Shown one piece after another: positions 41,836 to 51,494 of a DNA stretch of 64,000 nucleotides. Each line of letters starts with the position of its first letter. Within the stretch, counting starts at the first letter, position 1. A model generated the notes under the pieces. That model was given only the letters and a program-made list of their open reading frames with translations. It did not search any database and was not told the origin of the DNA. The translations under genes and the position numbers were made by a program. Origin of the DNA: a bacterium (GTDB lineage Bacteria; Electryoneota; Electryoneia; Electryoneales; Electryoneaceae). Location of the stretch: assembly GCA_020444265.1 (NCBI GenBank), contig JAHLLH010000009.1, forward strand, positions 72,427-136,426. The letters are read 5' to 3'.

Positions 41836-42774
41836 TTACCAGCCGCGGCTGGCCAACTTTTCTTCTTCCGGCATGCTGCGGATATCGAGGCCGTGCATCA
41901 CCGCGCCCTGGTCACGCTGGGCAGCGAGGACCTCGGCGGGATCGTTGAAGTTAGTCACCGCACGGACAATTGCGGCGGCCAGCTTGCCCTGGACTTTCAT
42001 CCGCTCCTTGACATCCTCGATGTCCGAACCGGCCTTAAAGATACCAGAACCAACAAAGACCGTCTCCGCGCCGAGCTGCATCATCAGGGCGGCATCCGCC
42101 GGGGTGGCGACACCACCTGCAGCGAAGTTCGGCACCGGTAGCTTGCCATGTTCGTGCACGTACTGGATCAGCTCAAACGGTGCGCCGAGGTTCTTCGCTT
42201 CGGCCATCAGTTCGGTGATGTCCATGTGCTGGATGCGGCGCATGTCGCCCATGACCTGGCGCATGTGACGGACCGCTTCGACCACATTCCCGGTGCCCGC
42301 TTCTCCCTTGGTACGGATCATCGCAGCACCTTCGCCGATGCGGCGCAAGGCTTCGCCCAGGTTGCGGCAACCGCAGACAAAGGGGACACGGAAATCATGC
42401 TTGTAGACATGATTAGCTTCGTCAGCAGGAGTCAGCACTTCGGACTCGTCGATGAAGTCAACACCCAGTTCCTGGAGCAGTTGGGCTTCTACAATGTGAC
42501 CAATCCGGATTTTCGCCATCACCGGAACCTGGACCGCATCCATGATCTCCTCGAGAACTTCAATGCGGGACATCCGGGCGACTCCGCCTTCCTTGCGAAT
42601 GTCAGCCGGGACACGTTCCAGTGCCATCACAGAGGCTGCGCCAGCATCCTCAGCGATCTTCGCCTGCTCGGCGTTGGTCACATCCATGATCACACCACCG
42701 CGGAGCATGTCCGCGAGCCCAACCTTCACCGAGAAATCGTATTTTTTCCCGCCGCCGTTGCTCTGCGTAGCCAT
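41836..42774 (-). CDS. pdxS: Pyridoxal 5'-phosphate synthase lyase subunit PdxS
   Basis: 312 residues. It is the TIM-barrel synthase making PLP from ribose-5-phosphate, glyceraldehyde-3-phosphate and ammonia. Conserved phrases are [38 protein letters not shown], the catalytic Lys88 in VMAKIRIGH, and Lys in [10 protein letters not shown]. The full-length family pattern is present and the C-terminal tail is slightly extended. With PdxT it gives the DXP-independent route. Confidence 0.97.
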   Translation of the reverse strand: MATQSNGGGKKYDFSVKVGLADMLRGGVIMDVTNAEQAKIAEDAGAASVMALERVPADIRKEGGVARMSRIEVLEEIMDAVQVPVMAKIRIGHIVEAQLLQELGVDFIDESEVLTPADEANHVYKHDFRVPFVCGCRNLGEALRRIGEGAAMIRTKGEAGTGNVVEAVRHMRQVMGDMRRIQHMDITELMAEAKNLGAPFELIQYVHEHGKLPVPNFAAGGVATPADAALMMQLGAETVFVGSGIFKAGSDIEDVKERMKVQGKLAAAIVRAVTNFNDPAEVLAAQRDQGAVMHGLDIRSMPEEEKLASRGW

Positions 42775-43057
42775 CGTATAACCTCAAAACGAAAACGTGA
42801 ACGTGCATTCTGACAGCCGAACCGACCGTCTACCCCGAAGAACCGGGCAGCCTTCAATATAATATGTTCACGCATCATTCCCTCACTCGGGGAGGAGGGC
42901 TGGGAGGTGTTGGGGCCAGCCATCACAGTTAAATGGATCGTAGGAAATGGTCACTGGAGAATTGGGAAATCGAACTCTTCCTGTTCGAGCATTGCCCAGC
43001 TCGCTACTATCTTCTCACTCACGAATCGCCTCATGTCGACCCAGCACAGGAATCATC

Positions 43058-43933
43058 ATGAAAGCAGAAATCCTCCGCTTCACCGGACCCGATGTCGAGA
43101 GCATGGATGTCTATAATCCAACTGTCCCCTTTATCGATCGCGAAAAGGTCTACCTGGCGGCACGAGTTGAGTCGCATGAGCTCGAGACGGATTCAAAGGT
43201 TCTCTTCTTCAACGAGACAGCCGAGGGGTGGGCACGTGACCCGGAAACTCCGGTTCTCGAGATGCAGGATCCTTGTATCACACGGATCGCTGGGGAGTGG
43301 GTGATTGGTGGGGTGAAATACCCGGTCGGCGATGGGTCCTGGCGGACCGATTTTTACCGTGGCCGTGACCTGCTCACCCTCGAACTGTTCGCAAGTGGGC
43401 CGCTTGGCATGAAGGATATCCGTCCCGTCGAACTGCATGACAAGCGTGTCGGTGTGTTCACCCGTCCGCAAGGTACGAAGGGAGGCCGTGGCAAAATCGG
43501 CTTCACCATCGTCAATAGCCTGGATGATCTGGCCACAATGGACTATGATGCCCCTCCGCTGATTCCGGGGCAATTTGGCGACGACACCTGGGGTGGTCCT
43601 AATGAGGTTTCGCTGCTGCGCCCGGGGAAGATCGGTGTGCTGGGACATACGGCATGGATGGAGAACGAGGGCACACCGGAGGTCATCAAGCATTACATGC
43701 CGATGGCTTTTGTCTACGATTACAACACGATGGAGGCGACCCCGATCGAGGTGATCGCCCGCCGTGCCGATTTTCCGGGGGGACCAGCGAAACGTAACCC
43801 GGAACTGGTCGATGTCGTCATATCTGGAGGGCTACAAAACCTTGGCGATGGCCATGCGGTCTTCTATGCCGGACTGTCGGACATGCAGGTGGGCCGAATC
43901 ATCATCAAGGACCCCTTCGCTGAATGGCGGTAG
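43058..43933 (+). CDS. DUF1861/GH130-like five-bladed propeller protein
   Basis: 291 residues from the ATG after AGGAATC. It opens EILRFTGPDVESMDVYNPTVPF, then shows propeller-type strands IAGEWVIGGVKYPVG, SWRTDFYRGRDLLTLELFASGPLGMKDIRPVEL (abbreviated), RVGVFTRPQG, KIGFTIVNSLDDL and VVISGGLQNLGDGHAVFYAGLSDMQVGR. I recall this pattern from DUF1861 (MTP-1-like) proteins, which resemble GH130 phosphorylase propellers. There is no signal peptide, so it is probably cytoplasmic and acts on a sugar or oligosaccharide. The activity is not known to me. Confidence 0.72.
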   Translation: MKAEILRFTGPDVESMDVYNPTVPFIDREKVYLAARVESHELETDSKVLFFNETAEGWARDPETPVLEMQDPCITRIAGEWVIGGVKYPVGDGSWRTDFYRGRDLLTLELFASGPLGMKDIRPVELHDKRVGVFTRPQGTKGGRGKIGFTIVNSLDDLATMDYDAPPLIPGQFGDDTWGGPNEVSLLRPGKIGVLGHTAWMENEGTPEVIKHYMPMAFVYDYNTMEATPIEVIARRADFPGGPAKRNPELVDVVISGGLQNLGDGHAVFYAGLSDMQVGRIIIKDPFAEWR

Positions 43934-43938
43934 AAAAA

Positions 43939-44041
43939 GTGACTGTTTCGAGTTACGTGATATACATAGTTCAAGAACAAGTGCTGGGCACTGATCTTAG
44001 CTTGGATGAGAACAATCGGATCCGTAATTCGTAACTGTCAC
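43939..44041. repeat. Imperfect GTGAC-type inverted repeat
   Basis: GTGACTGTTTCGAGTTACG (43939-43957) and CGTAATTCGTAACTGTCAC (44023-44041) match as inverted repeats at 16 of 19 positions. It fills the gap between the DUF1861 gene and the PGPGW gene. The arm start GTGAC(A/T)G(T/G)T links it to copies A and B. Confidence 0.6.
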
Positions 44042-44096
44042 CATCTTTTATTTTAGACCAGGGGATGAGGGGACCTACAGCTAGAACGGAGTGTTT

Positions 44097-44387
44097 GTGT
44101 CGGAAACCACGATCAAAATATTGAAGGTGATGCTTGGGCTGACGATGATTATTGCGGGTATTGCGATGCTCGTGCTGCCGGGTCCGGGGATTGTCTTCAT
44201 CTTCGGCGGACTCTACCTCATCGCGACTGTTGTCCCGGGCGGCAAGGAGCGGGTCGAGGTGTGGCGCCAACAGTTCAACCAATGGCGTGAGGAGCGACGT
44301 AGCGGCTCCCGACGGACCTCAAGGAAATCTTCAAAAGCGAAGAGACCAAATGAGGAATCAACTCCGGATTCAGGTCCAGCAAATTGA
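44097..44387 (+). CDS. PGPGW-motif small transmembrane protein
   Basis: 96 residues from a GTG with GGAG five bases upstream; another in-frame GTG lies two codons earlier. The hydrophobic core IKILKVMLGLTMIIAGIAML is followed by VLPGPGIVFIFGGLYLIAT, carrying the PGPG motif of a small membrane-protein family of unknown role. A strongly basic cytosolic tail (RSGSRRTSRKSSKAKR) ends the protein. Convergent with kbl. Confidence 0.78.
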   Translation: MSETTIKILKVMLGLTMIIAGIAMLVLPGPGIVFIFGGLYLIATVVPGGKERVEVWRQQFNQWREERRSGSRRTSRKSSKAKRPNEESTPDSGPAN

Positions 44388-44410
44388 TCCATTTTGGTCG
44401 TGTGAACTGT

Positions 44411-44440
44411 AAAAACCCCACCTTTTCAGGTGGGGCTTTC
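44411..44440. terminator. Bidirectional terminator between the PGPGW gene and kbl
   Basis: The stem CCCCACCT / AGGTGGGG has a 4-base loop. On the minus strand it ends in five T residues after kbl; on the plus strand it has CTTTC. It lies between two convergent genes. Confidence 0.85.
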
Positions 44441-44461
44441 TATGCGATTAGAGGCAGAGCC

Positions 44462-45649
44462 TTACTTCACCACCCCAAGCTGCTTGCCGACACGGATAAA
44501 GGCCGCGATGGCGGCATCGAGGTTTTCACGTGTATGGGCAGCAGATAGCTGGACACGGATGCGCGCTTCGCCCTTTGGCACGACGGGGAAGAAGAAGCCG
44601 ATGACGTAGACACCCTCATCGAGCAGCTGGCTCGCGAACTTCTGGGCGAGCGGGGCATCGTAGAGCATGATCGGCACGATAGGTGTGTCGCCGGGACGGA
44701 TATCGAAGCCCGCTTCGGTCATCATCGTGCGGAAGTACTCAGTATTCTTGTGCAGCGTCGTGATCAGTTCTTTTGATTCCTCAAGCAGCTCGAAGGCACG
44801 GATCGAGGTGTGCGCGATCATCGGTGCGAGGGTGTTGCTGAAGAGGTAGGGCCGTCCACGCTGACGCAACAAATCCACAATTTCCTGGTGCGCGCAGACA
44901 AAACCACCGGATGCTCCGCCCATCGCCTTGCCGAGGGTGCCGGTGATGATATCGATCTTGTCAAGCACATCATGATGCTCGGCGGAACCTTTGCCGTTGG
45001 CCCCGATAAAACCGGTCGCGTGAGAATCATCAACCCCAACCATCGCATCATACTTCTCGGCCAGCGCCACAATTTCCTTCAGCTTCGCGGTGTCACCATC
45101 CATCGAGAAAACACCATCGGTGAAGACCAGGCGGTGCCGTGCCGACTGAGCTTCCTTCAGCTTCTCTTCGAGGTCGGCCATATTGGCGTGCTCATAACGG
45201 AAGCGCTGTGCTTTGCAGAGCCGGATACCATCGATGATAGAGGCGTGGTTCAAGGCATCCGAGATGATCGCATCCTCCGGCCCGAGCAGCGGCTCAAACA
45301 GGGCGCCATTGGCATCAAAGGCCGAGGCGAAGAGGATGGTGTCATCCTTCTCGAGGAAGGAAGCAATCTTCTTTTCGAGCTGTTTGTGGACTCCCTGGGT
45401 GCCGCAGATGAAACGGACCGAGGACATGCCGTAGCCCCAGCGATCAAGACCCTCGTGGGCCGTCTTGACCAGTTCCGGGTGGCTGGACAGGCCAAGGTAG
45501 TTGTTGGCGCAGAAGTTGAGCACATCCCCTGCGGGTACATTGATCTTCGCACCCTGCGGAGTGTTGATCACTCGTTCGTCTTTGTAGAGCCCCGCCTCAC
45601 GGATTGAGGTGAGTTCGGTCGCGAGGTGCTCTTTTATCTTGCCGTACAT
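44462..45649 (-). CDS. kbl: Glycine C-acetyltransferase (2-amino-3-ketobutyrate CoA ligase)
   Basis: 395 residues of the alpha-oxoamine synthase family, PLP-dependent. The PLP lysine is Lys241 in [15 protein letters not shown]. The region [16 protein letters not shown] and [11 protein letters not shown] are characteristic. It makes glycine and acetyl-CoA from 2-amino-3-ketobutyrate in threonine breakdown. No threonine dehydrogenase gene is adjacent. The related enzymes KBL, ALA synthase and BioF share the fold; the phrase [16 protein letters not shown] favours Kbl. Confidence 0.95.
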   Translation of the reverse strand: MYGKIKEHLATELTSIREAGLYKDERVINTPQGAKINVPAGDVLNFCANNYLGLSSHPELVKTAHEGLDRWGYGMSSVRFICGTQGVHKQLEKKIASFLEKDDTILFASAFDANGALFEPLLGPEDAIISDALNHASIIDGIRLCKAQRFRYEHANMADLEEKLKEAQSARHRLVFTDGVFSMDGDTAKLKEIVALAEKYDAMVGVDDSHATGFIGANGKGSAEHHDVLDKIDIITGTLGKAMGGASGGFVCAHQEIVDLLRQRGRPYLFSNTLAPMIAHTSIRAFELLEESKELITTLHKNTEYFRTMMTEAGFDIRPGDTPIVPIMLYDAPLAQKFASQLLDEGVYVIGFFFPVVPKGEARIRVQLSAAHTRENLDAAIAAFIRVGKQLGVVK

Positions 45650-45699
45650 CGAAAGCCTCCCTTTTCAGCTTCAAATCGTATCACTGGGGCATAAGATAA

Positions 45700-45725
45700 G
45701 GGCAGGCATTGTCGAATGCCTGCCC
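45700..45725 (-). terminator. Hairpin terminator after the 45757-46566 gene
   Basis: A perfect 11-bp stem GGGCAGGCATT / AATGCCTGCCC has a GTCG loop, 31 bases after the stop. On the minus strand it is followed by a T-rich (TTATCTTAT) stretch. Confidence 0.75.
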
Positions 45726-45756
45726 TCCAGAGAGCTATTCATCCAAGATGCCGGGA

Positions 45757-46566
45757 TCAATCCCCGAACGGATTTTTCAACGTCAGACCTATGCCGTAGA
45801 AGGGACCCGACCAATCAAACTCTACGATTTTCGGATCAGCAGTATCGTAGGCCGCAACTGGATAGTTGCCGACTGTCAAACCATACTCACCAACCATCCG
45901 ATCAGATACACTGGAGCGCCACCCGCCACCCATGTCAAGGTCGATGTATCGGGTCAGGGCAACACGCAGACGTCCTTCTATCCGCCAAGGTGTGTAATTA
46001 CCACTGATGTCAATCGGAGAATCATCAGGGTCGCCATTGGGGGTTGGACCAGCGTAGGGAGGGTGAGGGTCCTTGTACTCGCCCTTGGCAAATCCCCAGC
46101 CCATCGAGCCAAAAAGAGCTACCGATAGACGATGGCCCAGCGGCTGGATGTAGCCTGCGCTGATAAGGTATTCACGGGCCGATGTGGTGACCACATACTC
46201 ATTGGGTGCCCACTGGGTAGACCCATTGATCAGGACATACGACTCATACCCGACTGTCTGTTCCGGGACATTGCAGTAAATAAAACCCAGGTAAAATGAG
46301 TTGTAACGGAAACCAGCTTTCAGCTCAGCAGCCCATTCCTCATTGATCGACTTGAGGTTGTCGACGGTACGTTGCTGCATCGATTCGCGTTCCAGAGCGA
46401 CACGTGAATCAATAGCATCCTGGACCTGATCAAATCCATAACTCTGCTGATTGTAAATAACAGAAGCCTCGAAACTCCAAGGCGAAGCTTCCTGGGCTTG
46501 GGTTACGGTGGGCAGCAGTATCAGCAGGACAGCGGGAATCAGCCACCGCATGTTCAACCGTGACAT
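45757..46566 (-). CDS. Exported beta-barrel outer-membrane protein candidate 5
   Basis: 269 residues with a signal peptide ending near VTQAQ. Beta strands such as WSFEASVIYNQQSYGF, AELKAGFRYNSFYLGFIYCNV, EYLISAGYIQPLGHRLSVALFGSMGWGFA (abbreviated), IEGRLRVALTRYIDLDMGGGWRS, and near the end FDWSGPFYGIGLTLKNPF. The end is not a clean terminal Phe (KNPFGD), so barrel insertion is less certain than for the 37-40 kb set. Unknown function; monocistronic with its own terminator. Confidence 0.7.
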   Translation of the reverse strand: MSRLNMRWLIPAVLLILLPTVTQAQEASPWSFEASVIYNQQSYGFDQVQDAIDSRVALERESMQQRTVDNLKSINEEWAAELKAGFRYNSFYLGFIYCNVPEQTVGYESYVLINGSTQWAPNEYVVTTSAREYLISAGYIQPLGHRLSVALFGSMGWGFAKGEYKDPHPPYAGPTPNGDPDDSPIDISGNYTPWRIEGRLRVALTRYIDLDMGGGWRSSVSDRMVGEYGLTVGNYPVAAYDTADPKIVEFDWSGPFYGIGLTLKNPFGD

Positions 46567-46696
46567 TCGTCAATCTCCTATCGCGCGGGGATGGCGCCGG
46601 CTCAGGCGGAACACCCTCTTCTCCAATAAAGGTAAGGCATAATCGGGTGTAAGCCCAACCATTCACTTGTTTCCTTCGAGCGATGGAGGTCTGCGA

Positions 46697-48277
46697 ATGG
46701 AAAGTGGTTTGCCGATCTGGTCGGAATCTGTCTACCTTTACCTCTTTCCGCAGTCACGCATCGAACAAAGGGGTCTTCGACTCGTGGATAGGACGCGCCG
46801 AGCTGGGGTGTTGTTACATCCGACTTCGCTCCCGGGACAAAATGGTATCGGGGAACTGGGCCGTGAGGCCCATCGTTTTGTGGACTGGCTTGCCGATGGA
46901 GGTCAGACCCTCTGGCAGGTTATGCCCCTCGGTCCCACCGGGTATGGTGACTCTCCCTACCAGTGTTTTTCCGCTTTCGCAGCGAATCCGCTCCTTATTT
47001 CCCTCGAGAAGCTTGTTGAAGCCGAGTTGCTTTCTGACGATGAACTCGAGTCGATACGCGGTGGCAACCCGGAGGCGGTAGACTTCGGGCATGTTATCCC
47101 GGCCAAGCAGCAGCTTCTCGTGCTTGCCTGGGAACGATTCAAGAAGAGTGCAGACGAATCCTGGAAAGAGCATTTCGGCGGGTTCTGCGCAACTCATCAC
47201 TCCTGGCTCGATGACTTCGCCCTTTTCATGAGTCTGAAACGGTCCCAGGGGGGACGATCCTGGAACCAGTGGCCAGAGGGGTTGCGGAAACGGAAACCAG
47301 AGACGTTGAAGAAGGCGGCGAAGCAGCTGCGTGACGAGATCGAACGAGAAAAGTGGCTGCAGTACATCACCTTCGAGCAGTGGTGGGATGTCCGTCGCCA
47401 TGCCAATGAGCGTGGTATCGTCATTTTAGGTGACCTGCCGATTTTCATTGCCTACGACAGTGCTGATGCATGGGCCAATCCGCACCTTTTCCACTTCGAC
47501 AAGGAAGGCAACCCGACAGTTGTTGCCGGAGTGCCGCCGGATTATTTCAGTAAAACAGGCCAACGGTGGGGCAATCCTATATACAAGTGGGAGGCTCATC
47601 GGGAAGAGAAGTTCGCATGGTGGGAAGCTCGATTGCAGACTGTGCGCGAGACGGTGGACATGATCCGGATCGATCATTTCCGTGGTTTCGCAGCCTGCTG
47701 GGAAATTCCTGCTTCGGAACCGACCGCCGAGCATGGTACATGGGGAGATGCACCTGGCCATGAACTCTTCAGCACCTTGCGTGAACGGATGGGAGACCTG
47801 CCGCTGGTCGCGGAGGATCTGGGGCTGATCACACCCGATGTGATCGAGCTTAGGAAAGCGTTTGGTTTCCCCGGCATGCGTGTCTTGCAATTCGCCTGGG
47901 GGTCCGGAGCGGAAAACCCCTTCCTGCCTCACCACCATGAGGTGGACACGGTCGCCTATACTGGTACCCACGACAATAACACGACGGTCGGCTGGTATAC
48001 GGAAGAGACCACGCCAGAAAGCCGTGAACATCTGGACGACTACATTGGCCATCCTGCAGGACCGATTCATCTTGAGCTACTAAGAATGGCCTATGCCTCT
48101 CCGGCCATGGTCGCGATCGCCCCGATGCAGGACCTGCTGGGTCTAGATTCCTTTGCAAGGATGAACACCCCGGGACAAGCAGCCGGGAACTGGGCCTGGC
48201 GACTGCGAGATGACCAACTGAGTGGTGATCTGGCGGAACGTCTGAAGCAGTGGGTCGAGCTGTACGGCAGGGGTTAA
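46697..48277 (+). CDS. malQ: 4-alpha-glucanotransferase (amylomaltase)
   Basis: 526 residues from the ATG after GGAGG-N7. A GH77 enzyme that transfers maltooligosyl groups in maltose/glycogen metabolism. Family motifs are RRAGVLLHPTSLPGQNGIGELG near the N-terminus, GPTGYGDSPYQCFSAFAANPLLI, the catalytic Asp in MIRIDHFRGF, the acid Glu in PLVAEDLGLITPDV, and THDNNTT. It is complete at both ends. It is followed by a gap of about 160 bases before the protease. Confidence 0.95.
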   Translation: MESGLPIWSESVYLYLFPQSRIEQRGLRLVDRTRRAGVLLHPTSLPGQNGIGELGREAHRFVDWLADGGQTLWQVMPLGPTGYGDSPYQCFSAFAANPLLISLEKLVEAELLSDDELESIRGGNPEAVDFGHVIPAKQQLLVLAWERFKKSADESWKEHFGGFCATHHSWLDDFALFMSLKRSQGGRSWNQWPEGLRKRKPETLKKAAKQLRDEIEREKWLQYITFEQWWDVRRHANERGIVILGDLPIFIAYDSADAWANPHLFHFDKEGNPTVVAGVPPDYFSKTGQRWGNPIYKWEAHREEKFAWWEARLQTVRETVDMIRIDHFRGFAACWEIPASEPTAEHGTWGDAPGHELFSTLRERMGDLPLVAEDLGLITPDVIELRKAFGFPGMRVLQFAWGSGAENPFLPHHHEVDTVAYTGTHDNNTTVGWYTEETTPESREHLDDYIGHPAGPIHLELLRMAYASPAMVAIAPMQDLLGLDSFARMNTPGQAAGNWAWRLRDDQLSGDLAERLKQWVELYGRG

Positions 48278-48439
48278 CAGGGCTGACCCTGTGACAGAGC
48301 AGAAGTGAGGATTTTCAGCTAACTCGTTTGCATTCCATAGCTTGAGCCCTGCACTTTTAGCCACAACTTCGATGGCACGGGATTCACGCGAGAGTACCCC
48401 GGCGCTGCACCCCGCAGTTGTGCCGGGATGGAGGACTGG

Positions 48440-51283
48440 ATGAAGGGCTTCAAGCATGGCTTACGAAAGTATGCCCTCCTTGCAGTAGCAACAGGTTTGA
48501 CAGTGTCGCATGCAGGAACTGCAGCACCCCAACCGAGTGAAGCGACGACTCTCAGGCAACTTGCCGAGCGTTTTGAACAGAGGTTCGAGCAACGTCGTAC
48601 ATCACTCTTTCATTCCCTGAAGAGTGAGACTTCTGGTGCACAGGGTGCCCTGAATCGAAACCCCGATTTTGACCTGATCGGGATTGATGAACGGGGACGA
48701 CCCATAGTCTACCACACGATGAATCTCCCCTCAGCACGAACCATTCGCACAGATGAAGTCTGGGTCGATGGAGCGAGCGGGCTCGAGCTCGATGGCAGCA
48801 CTCTGGAACAAGGGGAGATGGGCATCTGGGATGCAGGGGCGGTTCTTGCCACGCATGACGAATTTGGGGGACGAGTTGTCTCGGGTGATTCCGGGGTCAC
48901 CGTCTCCGATCATGCAACCCATGTTGCTGGAACAATGATCGCCGAAGGGCTACGCGCCACAGCCATTGGAATGGCTTACCAGGCGCCGCTGACTTCCTTC
49001 GAGTGGGACAATGACTTTCCCGAGATGGCGTTCGCTGCTGGTGAGGGGATGATTGTTTCCAACCACTCCTATGGTCCTGCCACGGGGTGGGAATACAGTT
49101 TCGAGGACAACATCTGGTACTGGTATGGTGATCCCTCGATCTCCGAAACCGAGGATTACCAGTTTGGCTATTACGATTCTGATGCCCAGGCCTTCGATGA
49201 GATCGCCTATTCTGCTCCCGACTACCTCATTGTTCGCGCCGCTGGCAATGATCGTCTTCAGGGCCCACTGGAAGCACTGGAACATTACGTTTTTGTTGAT
49301 GGTAGCTGGCAGCTCTCCACCACGCAACGTCTACGAGATGGCGGCGAAAATGGGATCGGGTACGATGCCATCAGTCATGGTGCAGGCGCGAAAAATGTGC
49401 TCTCAGTGGGTGGTGTCGAGCAGATCAATGGCGGTTACCTCTACCCGGAAGATGTCCGCATCGCCAGTATGAGTAGCTATGGTCCGATGGATGATGGACG
49501 GATCAAGCCCGATGTGGTGGCGGTCGGTCTCTTTGTCGAATCGACCTCTTCGGAGGATGGGGACGGGTATCGTAATGGAAGCGGAACCTCGGTTGCAGCT
49601 CCGAGTGTGGCGGGCTCTGCGGCGCTTTTACAGGAACTCTGGCGCGAAACTCATGGTGGTACCAATCCACGTTCCGCGACTCTGCGTGGTCTGATTACCC
49701 ACACAGCGGAGGAAGCAGGCGACAACCTCGGCCCAGACTACATCTACGGCTGGGGGCTGATGAATACACGCCGTGCCGCTGAATTGATCGAAGAGGATGG
49801 CCATTCAAGGGCTCGAGTTCTCGAGAGAAGCCTCACCGATGGGGAGGCAGATACAATCCTCGTCCGTCGTATCACCGGCACTCCAATTCGTGTGACTCTC
49901 GCCTGGACCGATCCAGCAGCCGATCTGATCACCCCTGCACTGGACGATACCAGCTCGATGCTGGTCAACGATCTAGATATCCGGCTGAGTCATGTGAGTG
50001 TCAACCAGACCTATCGCCCCTACATTCTCGATCCTGCGGATCCAGGGGCTGCGGCAACGACTGGCGACAATCGAGTCGACAACATCGAACAGATCTACGC
50101 CCGTATTCCAGCTGATGGTCTGTATACCCTCATCGTCAGCCACAAGGGCACCCTTGTCAACGATGCCCAGGAATACACCCTTTGCCTGAGCGGCTTGCGG
50201 GTTGAGGATGATATAGACTATCCCGCGCCACGGTATGCCTCTTCTGATTTGTCGGCAACGGATGGTTCGGTCGAGCTCAATTGGGCGTATGTCAATGACT
50301 ATCCCAGTGGGTTGGAACTGGTTTATTACGATGATGACGAACCATCCGATACCAGCCCTGCTGTCGGGACGACGATGGGGACCTATTTCGATATCGACCA
50401 GACGTGTGAGATTCTCGAACTTCACATCTACACCGAAGCAAACCGTCCCAACCTGGAATTCGAGGCGTACCTCTACGAGACGATCAATGGTATTCCGGAA
50501 GAAGGGTACAATTTCCAGTATATCGAGACGTATGCCGATGACCACCGTTGGAATGTGCTCGCTTTCGATCCAAACTGGTACGATCCGATCAGTGAACCGA
50601 TCCTGGTAGCTTTTCGTTCCTTTGACTCCGGAATTGGTCTTGGAATCGATTCGGAAGACAATGAGCATGGGTGGTCAAAGGCAAGCGGGAGCTGGGAACG
50701 AGTTCCGACAACCTTCTACATTCGGATGCTCGTCGAGTACGAGGATGGCAATTCTGCGATGCTCCTGCCAGATGGCCTCCCTGTGGACCATGGGTTGGAT
50801 GAGCTGGATGAGTTCATGGAGTTCCAGGTCTGGCGCAATAGCGAGCTGATCGCGACCACTGATACCATTCATTATGTGGACCACCTCACTGAACCGGGAG
50901 AGTACGAGTACCGGATCACGGCACTCTACAGCGATGGTTCCTCCATTGCCAGCAACCCGACGGAAGTTGAGTTCGCGGGTGTGGATGTTGCTGAACGGCA
51001 CGAACGAACCCTGCCGAACCGTTTCGAAATTAAGGAGGCGTGGCCGAACCCGTTTAACGCGCAAGTGACCGCTGAAGTCGCGCTACCGCGTGCAACAAAG
51101 CTGCGAGCGGAGGTCTACGATGTCCTCGGGCGCAAGGTGGCAACCTTGAGCAATGCGGTTGTATCCGCAGGGACTCTGAGACTGACATGGAGGGCAGACA
51201 ACGCTTCAAGTGGTGTCTATTTCCTGCGTGTAGAGACGGGTCAAGGAGAGGTTGCAATTCGTAAACTGAGCTTGATTCGCTGA
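48440..51283 (+). CDS. Subtilisin-like (S8) secreted serine protease with C-terminal sorting domain
   Basis: 947 residues from the ATG with GGAGG five bases upstream. The signal peptide ends near SHAGTAA. A propeptide-like region runs to about 120. The catalytic triad is visible: Asp131 in GIWDAG, His161 in DHATHVAGTM, oxyanion Asn270 in RAAGND and Ser384 in GSGTSVAAPS. The order and the long insert-rich domain fit the Kp43-type branch. It continues into a beta-sandwich that begins RARVLERSLTDGEADTILV, then two fibronectin-like regions. The last 80 residues (EAWPNPFNAQVTAEVALP, VYDVLGRKVATLS, SSGVYFLRVETG) form the Ig-like sorting domain used for export across the outer membrane. Probable extracellular or surface protease. 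Confidence 0.9.
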   Translation: MKGFKHGLRKYALLAVATGLTVSHAGTAAPQPSEATTLRQLAERFEQRFEQRRTSLFHSLKSETSGAQGALNRNPDFDLIGIDERGRPIVYHTMNLPSARTIRTDEVWVDGASGLELDGSTLEQGEMGIWDAGAVLATHDEFGGRVVSGDSGVTVSDHATHVAGTMIAEGLRATAIGMAYQAPLTSFEWDNDFPEMAFAAGEGMIVSNHSYGPATGWEYSFEDNIWYWYGDPSISETEDYQFGYYDSDAQAFDEIAYSAPDYLIVRAAGNDRLQGPLEALEHYVFVDGSWQLSTTQRLRDGGENGIGYDAISHGAGAKNVLSVGGVEQINGGYLYPEDVRIASMSSYGPMDDGRIKPDVVAVGLFVESTSSEDGDGYRNGSGTSVAAPSVAGSAALLQELWRETHGGTNPRSATLRGLITHTAEEAGDNLGPDYIYGWGLMNTRRAAELIEEDGHSRARVLERSLTDGEADTILVRRITGTPIRVTLAWTDPAADLITPALDDTSSMLVNDLDIRLSHVSVNQTYRPYILDPADPGAAATTGDNRVDNIEQIYARIPADGLYTLIVSHKGTLVNDAQEYTLCLSGLRVEDDIDYPAPRYASSDLSATDGSVELNWAYVNDYPSGLELVYYDDDEPSDTSPAVGTTMGTYFDIDQTCEILELHIYTEANRPNLEFEAYLYETINGIPEEGYNFQYIETYADDHRWNVLAFDPNWYDPISEPILVAFRSFDSGIGLGIDSEDNEHGWSKASGSWERVPTTFYIRMLVEYEDGNSAMLLPDGLPVDHGLDELDEFMEFQVWRNSELIATTDTIHYVDHLTEPGEYEYRITALYSDGSSIASNPTEVEFAGVDVAERHERTLPNRFEIKEAWPNPFNAQVTAEVALPRATKLRAEVYDVLGRKVATLSNAVVSAGTLRLTWRADNASSGVYFLRVETGQGEVAIRKLSLIR

Positions 51284-51322
51284 GGAGCGCACCCCGGTCC
51301 TGATCGATGGTTGCTCCAGTGT

Positions 51323-51353
51323 ACGCCGGATTGGCTCTTGCCTCCGGCGTTTT
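51323..51353 (+). terminator. Terminator after the S8 protease
   Basis: An 8-bp stem ACGCCGGA / TCCGGCGT has a 12-base loop, then four T residues, 40 bases after the stop. Confidence 0.75.
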
Positions 51354-51494
51354 CAATGGCTAATACCTTATACTTATGCGTGAGCGGATCACGTAGATTT
51401 GCATCCGCAGGATCCGAAGGAGTTCGAAACGGGTCCCAAAGTCAAGTTGAAACCCGCAGTGGTTGACCAGCATTCCGCAGCCGATCGGAGAACC

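Noticed and set aside
44810..45607. 265-codon open frame antisense to kbl
   Set aside because: The kbl reading is a full-length family match. The antisense one lacks motifs and is a codon-bias artefact.
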